A DNA stretch of 64,000 nucleotides from JAEXNA01 sp037189585 (GTDB taxonomy: Bacteria > Vulcanimicrobiota > Xenobia > Xenobiales > JADMJV01), in assembly GCA_037189585.1 (NCBI GenBank), contig JBBCJA010000016.1:58276-122275 (forward strand), read 5' to 3'. The position numbers and the translations under genes were made by a program. The notes under the pieces were generated by a model. That model saw only the letters and a program-made list of their open reading frames with translations, was not told the origin of the DNA and did not search any database. Below are positions 62,379-64,000 of this stretch, piece by piece (the stretch's first letter is position 1; the number at the start of each line of letters is the position of its first letter).

Positions 62379-63731
62379 TTAGAAGGCGTCTTGCGCGAAT
62401 TTCCACCATCCGGGCGGAAGGTGTTCGCCGTGGGGAGCCGAGGCGGATTGAGAGATACCGCTCGCGTTTCTGGCCCGAGACGCGGTGTGGATCGAGAGCC
62501 CGCTGAGCGGGAACTTCTCTCCCGTCCGTTTGGCGATCAGGGTATCGTCGAGTCCGGCTAAGACGCTTTGGAGGGCTTTCTGGGCCGAACTCTCCTCGGC
62601 GATGCCCTGGCTGAGGTGGTTGAGAAAAAGTCCCAGGTCGACCAGGTCGCCACTTTCGGTGAGTTTCGCGACTTCTCGAGCCGAGGCTATCCTGGCTTGA
62701 AAGTCGGGTTGAGTTTTGAGTAGTGAGCTCAGTTCGAGGCCGAGGGTGTCCATGGCGGGGCGAAGTTTCTGCTGGAACGCCTCCATGTCGACGGCTACCG
62801 CCGTGCTATCGGTACCGAATTTGAGCTTTTCCAGATGTTCTGGCTTGAGTCGGTTGGCCAGAGGGATGTCGGCGATCGCGTCGTCACCGCGCTGGTCGAA
62901 GTGGCGGCCGGAGATCTGGGCCATCTCCAAGGCCACGTCGCGGGCCGAGCTCTCATCGGTTGCCTCGGTGATCATCTCTTTGAGAGGAATACGTCCACTC
63001 TGGGCCGCCGAGGTGGGAATGGCGTCCTCGAATCCGACCACGTATTTGACGGAGTTCTCAAAGCGGGCTAGCTGTTCGAAGTTGGCGCTGAGGCAGCTTT
63101 CCAGAAGCAGGACGTCGGCTGGGCGGCCGGATTTTTTGGCGGCCTCGTTAAGGCCCGCCGCGAAATATTCCCCGGCGAGCCCTGCGGAATATTTCGCTCC
63201 GACTCCATGCCCGTTGGCGTGCACGATGTGCAGGCTGGCGGGAAAGTCACGCATGTTGGCGGTGAGCAGGTCGCGCAGCCCACCCTGGGGCGTTCCGCTC
63301 GGTAGGGCTAGTTCGGGGCCTCCGTCGCGCCAAAGGTCCAGACCCTCGGGGGCGCTGGCTTTCTTGGCTTGCTGATAATCTGTCAGGGTCTGGTGCAAGT
63401 GGCTTTTCGAGGCTCCGGCCAACACGGCGGAGGTGAGGGCGAAGGCGCCGGCCAGGATACCTACTGGGGCGGAGGCGATTCCGATGGCCAGAAGAGCCCC
63501 GGCGGCGACCAGGGGCGCGGCGATACGGCCGGCGGTTCCTAGGAGTCGTCCGAGTTTCGCCTTTTTGGGCTCTTGAAAGAAAGCTCCGCTGATGACGAGT
63601 TCGTCACCGGCTTCTTGTCGCGACGCGGTGAGGTCCTCGGCCACCGCCTTGATCTCGGCGTTCTCATGGGCACGCCAAAAGTTCAGCGAACTGGTGACCA
63701 CAACTTTGGGCTGTGAGGACGGAACTGTCAT
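62379..63731 (-). CDS. clostripain (C11)-like cysteine protease with hydrophobic hairpin
   Basis: 450 residues, family by motif only. Candidate catalytic pair: His175 in HANGHGVG and Cys213 in LLLESCLSANFE, followed by KYVVGFEDAIPTS. This is the arrangement of clostripain/caspase-fold (CD clan) peptidases. Residues about 63-107 form two hydrophobic segments (a hairpin: AAPLVAAGALLAIGIASAPVG and a second), so the protein may be membrane-associated. The N-terminal 55 and the helical C-terminal part are not recognised. It is the first gene of the sulfate-activation operon, an odd partner. No signal peptide precedes the protease. Substrate unknown. Confidence 0.55.
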   Translation of the reverse strand: MTVPSSQPKVVVTSSLNFWRAHENAEIKAVAEDLTASRQEAGDELVISGAFFQEPKKAKLGRLLGTAGRIAAPLVAAGALLAIGIASAPVGILAGAFALTSAVLAGASKSHLHQTLTDYQQAKKASAPEGLDLWRDGGPELALPSGTPQGGLRDLLTANMRDFPASLHIVHANGHGVGAKYSAGLAGEYFAAGLNEAAKKSGRPADVLLLESCLSANFEQLARFENSVKYVVGFEDAIPTSAAQSGRIPLKEMITEATDESSARDVALEMAQISGRHFDQRGDDAIADIPLANRLKPEHLEKLKFGTDSTAVAVDMEAFQQKLRPAMDTLGLELSSLLKTQPDFQARIASAREVAKLTESGDLVDLGLFLNHLSQGIAEESSAQKALQSVLAGLDDTLIAKRTGEKFPLSGLSIHTASRARNASGISQSASAPHGEHLPPGWWKFAQDAF

Positions 63732-63778
63732 CTTTGTGAGACTATCACAGCTTCACTGAAAAAGCGCTGATTCGCGCT

Positions 63779-64000
63779 TATCAAGAAAACGGGCAGCGCT
63801 ACCCGCGCAAGGGGCGTGCTATCAAGAAAACGGGCAGCACTGCCCGCGCGAGGGGTGTGCTATCAAAGAAAACTGGCAGCACTGCCCGCGCGAGGGTCGC
63901 GTTATCAAGAAAAACGGGCAGCGCTACCCGCGGGAGGGGCGTGCTATCAAGGAAACTGGCAGCACTGCCCGCGCGAGGGCGTGCTATCAGGAAAACGGGC
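63779..64000. repeat. 41-bp tandem repeat array with internal hairpin, cut by window edge
   Basis: Five full units and the start of a sixth begin with TATCA at 63779, 63820, 63861, 63903, 63945 and 63985 (periods 41, 41, 42, 42, 40). Each unit has TATCAAGAAAAC, then a hairpin GGGCAG-CA-CTGCCC (or a variant), then GCGCGAGGGG. The array lies just upstream of the protease gene start. It continues beyond the window. No open frame of note crosses it. Confidence 0.85.

Noticed and set aside
62716..63375. 219-codon plus-strand frame opposite the protease
   Set aside because: Ser/Arg-rich shadow translation in a GC-rich region, no start signal; the minus frame shows the motifs.
63779..64000. CRISPR array
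   Set aside because: The units are contiguous and nearly identical over the whole 41 bases, with no unique spacers and no cas genes in the window.
1..64000. tRNA or rRNA genes, insertion sequences, integrases
   Set aside because: No cloverleaf-like sequence, rRNA stretch, transposase or integrase motif was noticed on reading both strands, though short tRNAs could be missed by eye.

Overview
The window reads as chromosomal DNA of a Gram-negative-type (diderm) bacterium. The grounds are a Wza-type outer-membrane polysaccharide exporter, Wzz-like chain-length proteins and periplasmic signal peptides. Large serine/threonine-kinase/AAA/GAF/histidine-kinase fusions, HprK-related kinases with PqqD-like proteins, and many long unrecognised proteins suggest a large-genome environmental lineage. 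I cannot name the phylum from sequence alone. No rRNA, tRNA, CRISPR array or insertion sequence was seen. By eye, the first 5 kb is more AT-rich and the last 5 kb clearly GC-rich.

Region 1 (about 0.2-32.7 kb) is an exopolysaccharide locus. Plus-strand genes for a glycosyltransferase, a UDP-sugar dehydrogenase and an ABC flippase (175-4418) converge on a minus-strand block: an unknown protein, a DUF4838-like protein, a Wzz-like protein and a CpsD-type tyrosine kinase. Next is an HPr-rel-A-like module (10.1-15.0 kb): one intact HprK-related kinase, two HprK-like proteins lacking the phosphate-binding loop, a family-5 nucleotidyltransferase, and a protein joining two PqqD-like domains to a twin-arginine signal and a 24-cysteine domain. 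A Wzz/kinase-like fusion carrying a 12-G tract follows. The minus-strand export operon then runs Wza, WbpA-like dehydrogenase, Wzy ligase/polymerase with TPRs, a small secreted protein, a FecR-domain protein, an L,D-transpeptidase and a GT2. Upstream are a Gly-rich EF-hand protein, a 615-aa unknown, a VapBC-type toxin-antitoxin pair, and a sugar-modification group (epimerase, dual-specificity phosphatase, Gfo/Idh oxidoreductase, membrane protein).

Region 2 (32.8-50.0 kb) looks like an accessory island. A two-gene Septu-like defence system (AAA ATPase plus HNH nuclease) converges on a minus-strand operon. That operon encodes a ParB-type HTH protein, an M15-like peptidase, a 326-aa protein and two giant unrecognised proteins of 2376 and 1885 residues. 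It is the best candidate here for an undescribed system.

Region 3 (50.0-59.7 kb) is a carotenoid/terpenoid-like and signalling group. It holds an FAD oxidoreductase, two CrtC/AttH-like proteins, a 1699-aa kinase/ATPase/GAF/histidine-kinase fusion whose Ser/Thr kinase domain lacks its DFG aspartate, and a LuxR-type response regulator.

Region 4 (59.7-64 kb) holds a CysN-CysC fusion and CysD (sulfate activation) behind a clostripain-like protease with a hydrophobic hairpin. It ends in a 41-bp tandem repeat array, each unit carrying a small hairpin, that runs off the window edge.

In several genes I moved the start codon to fit a Shine-Dalgarno sequence; each such entry says so. Database comparison was not possible, so family names come from motif recognition.
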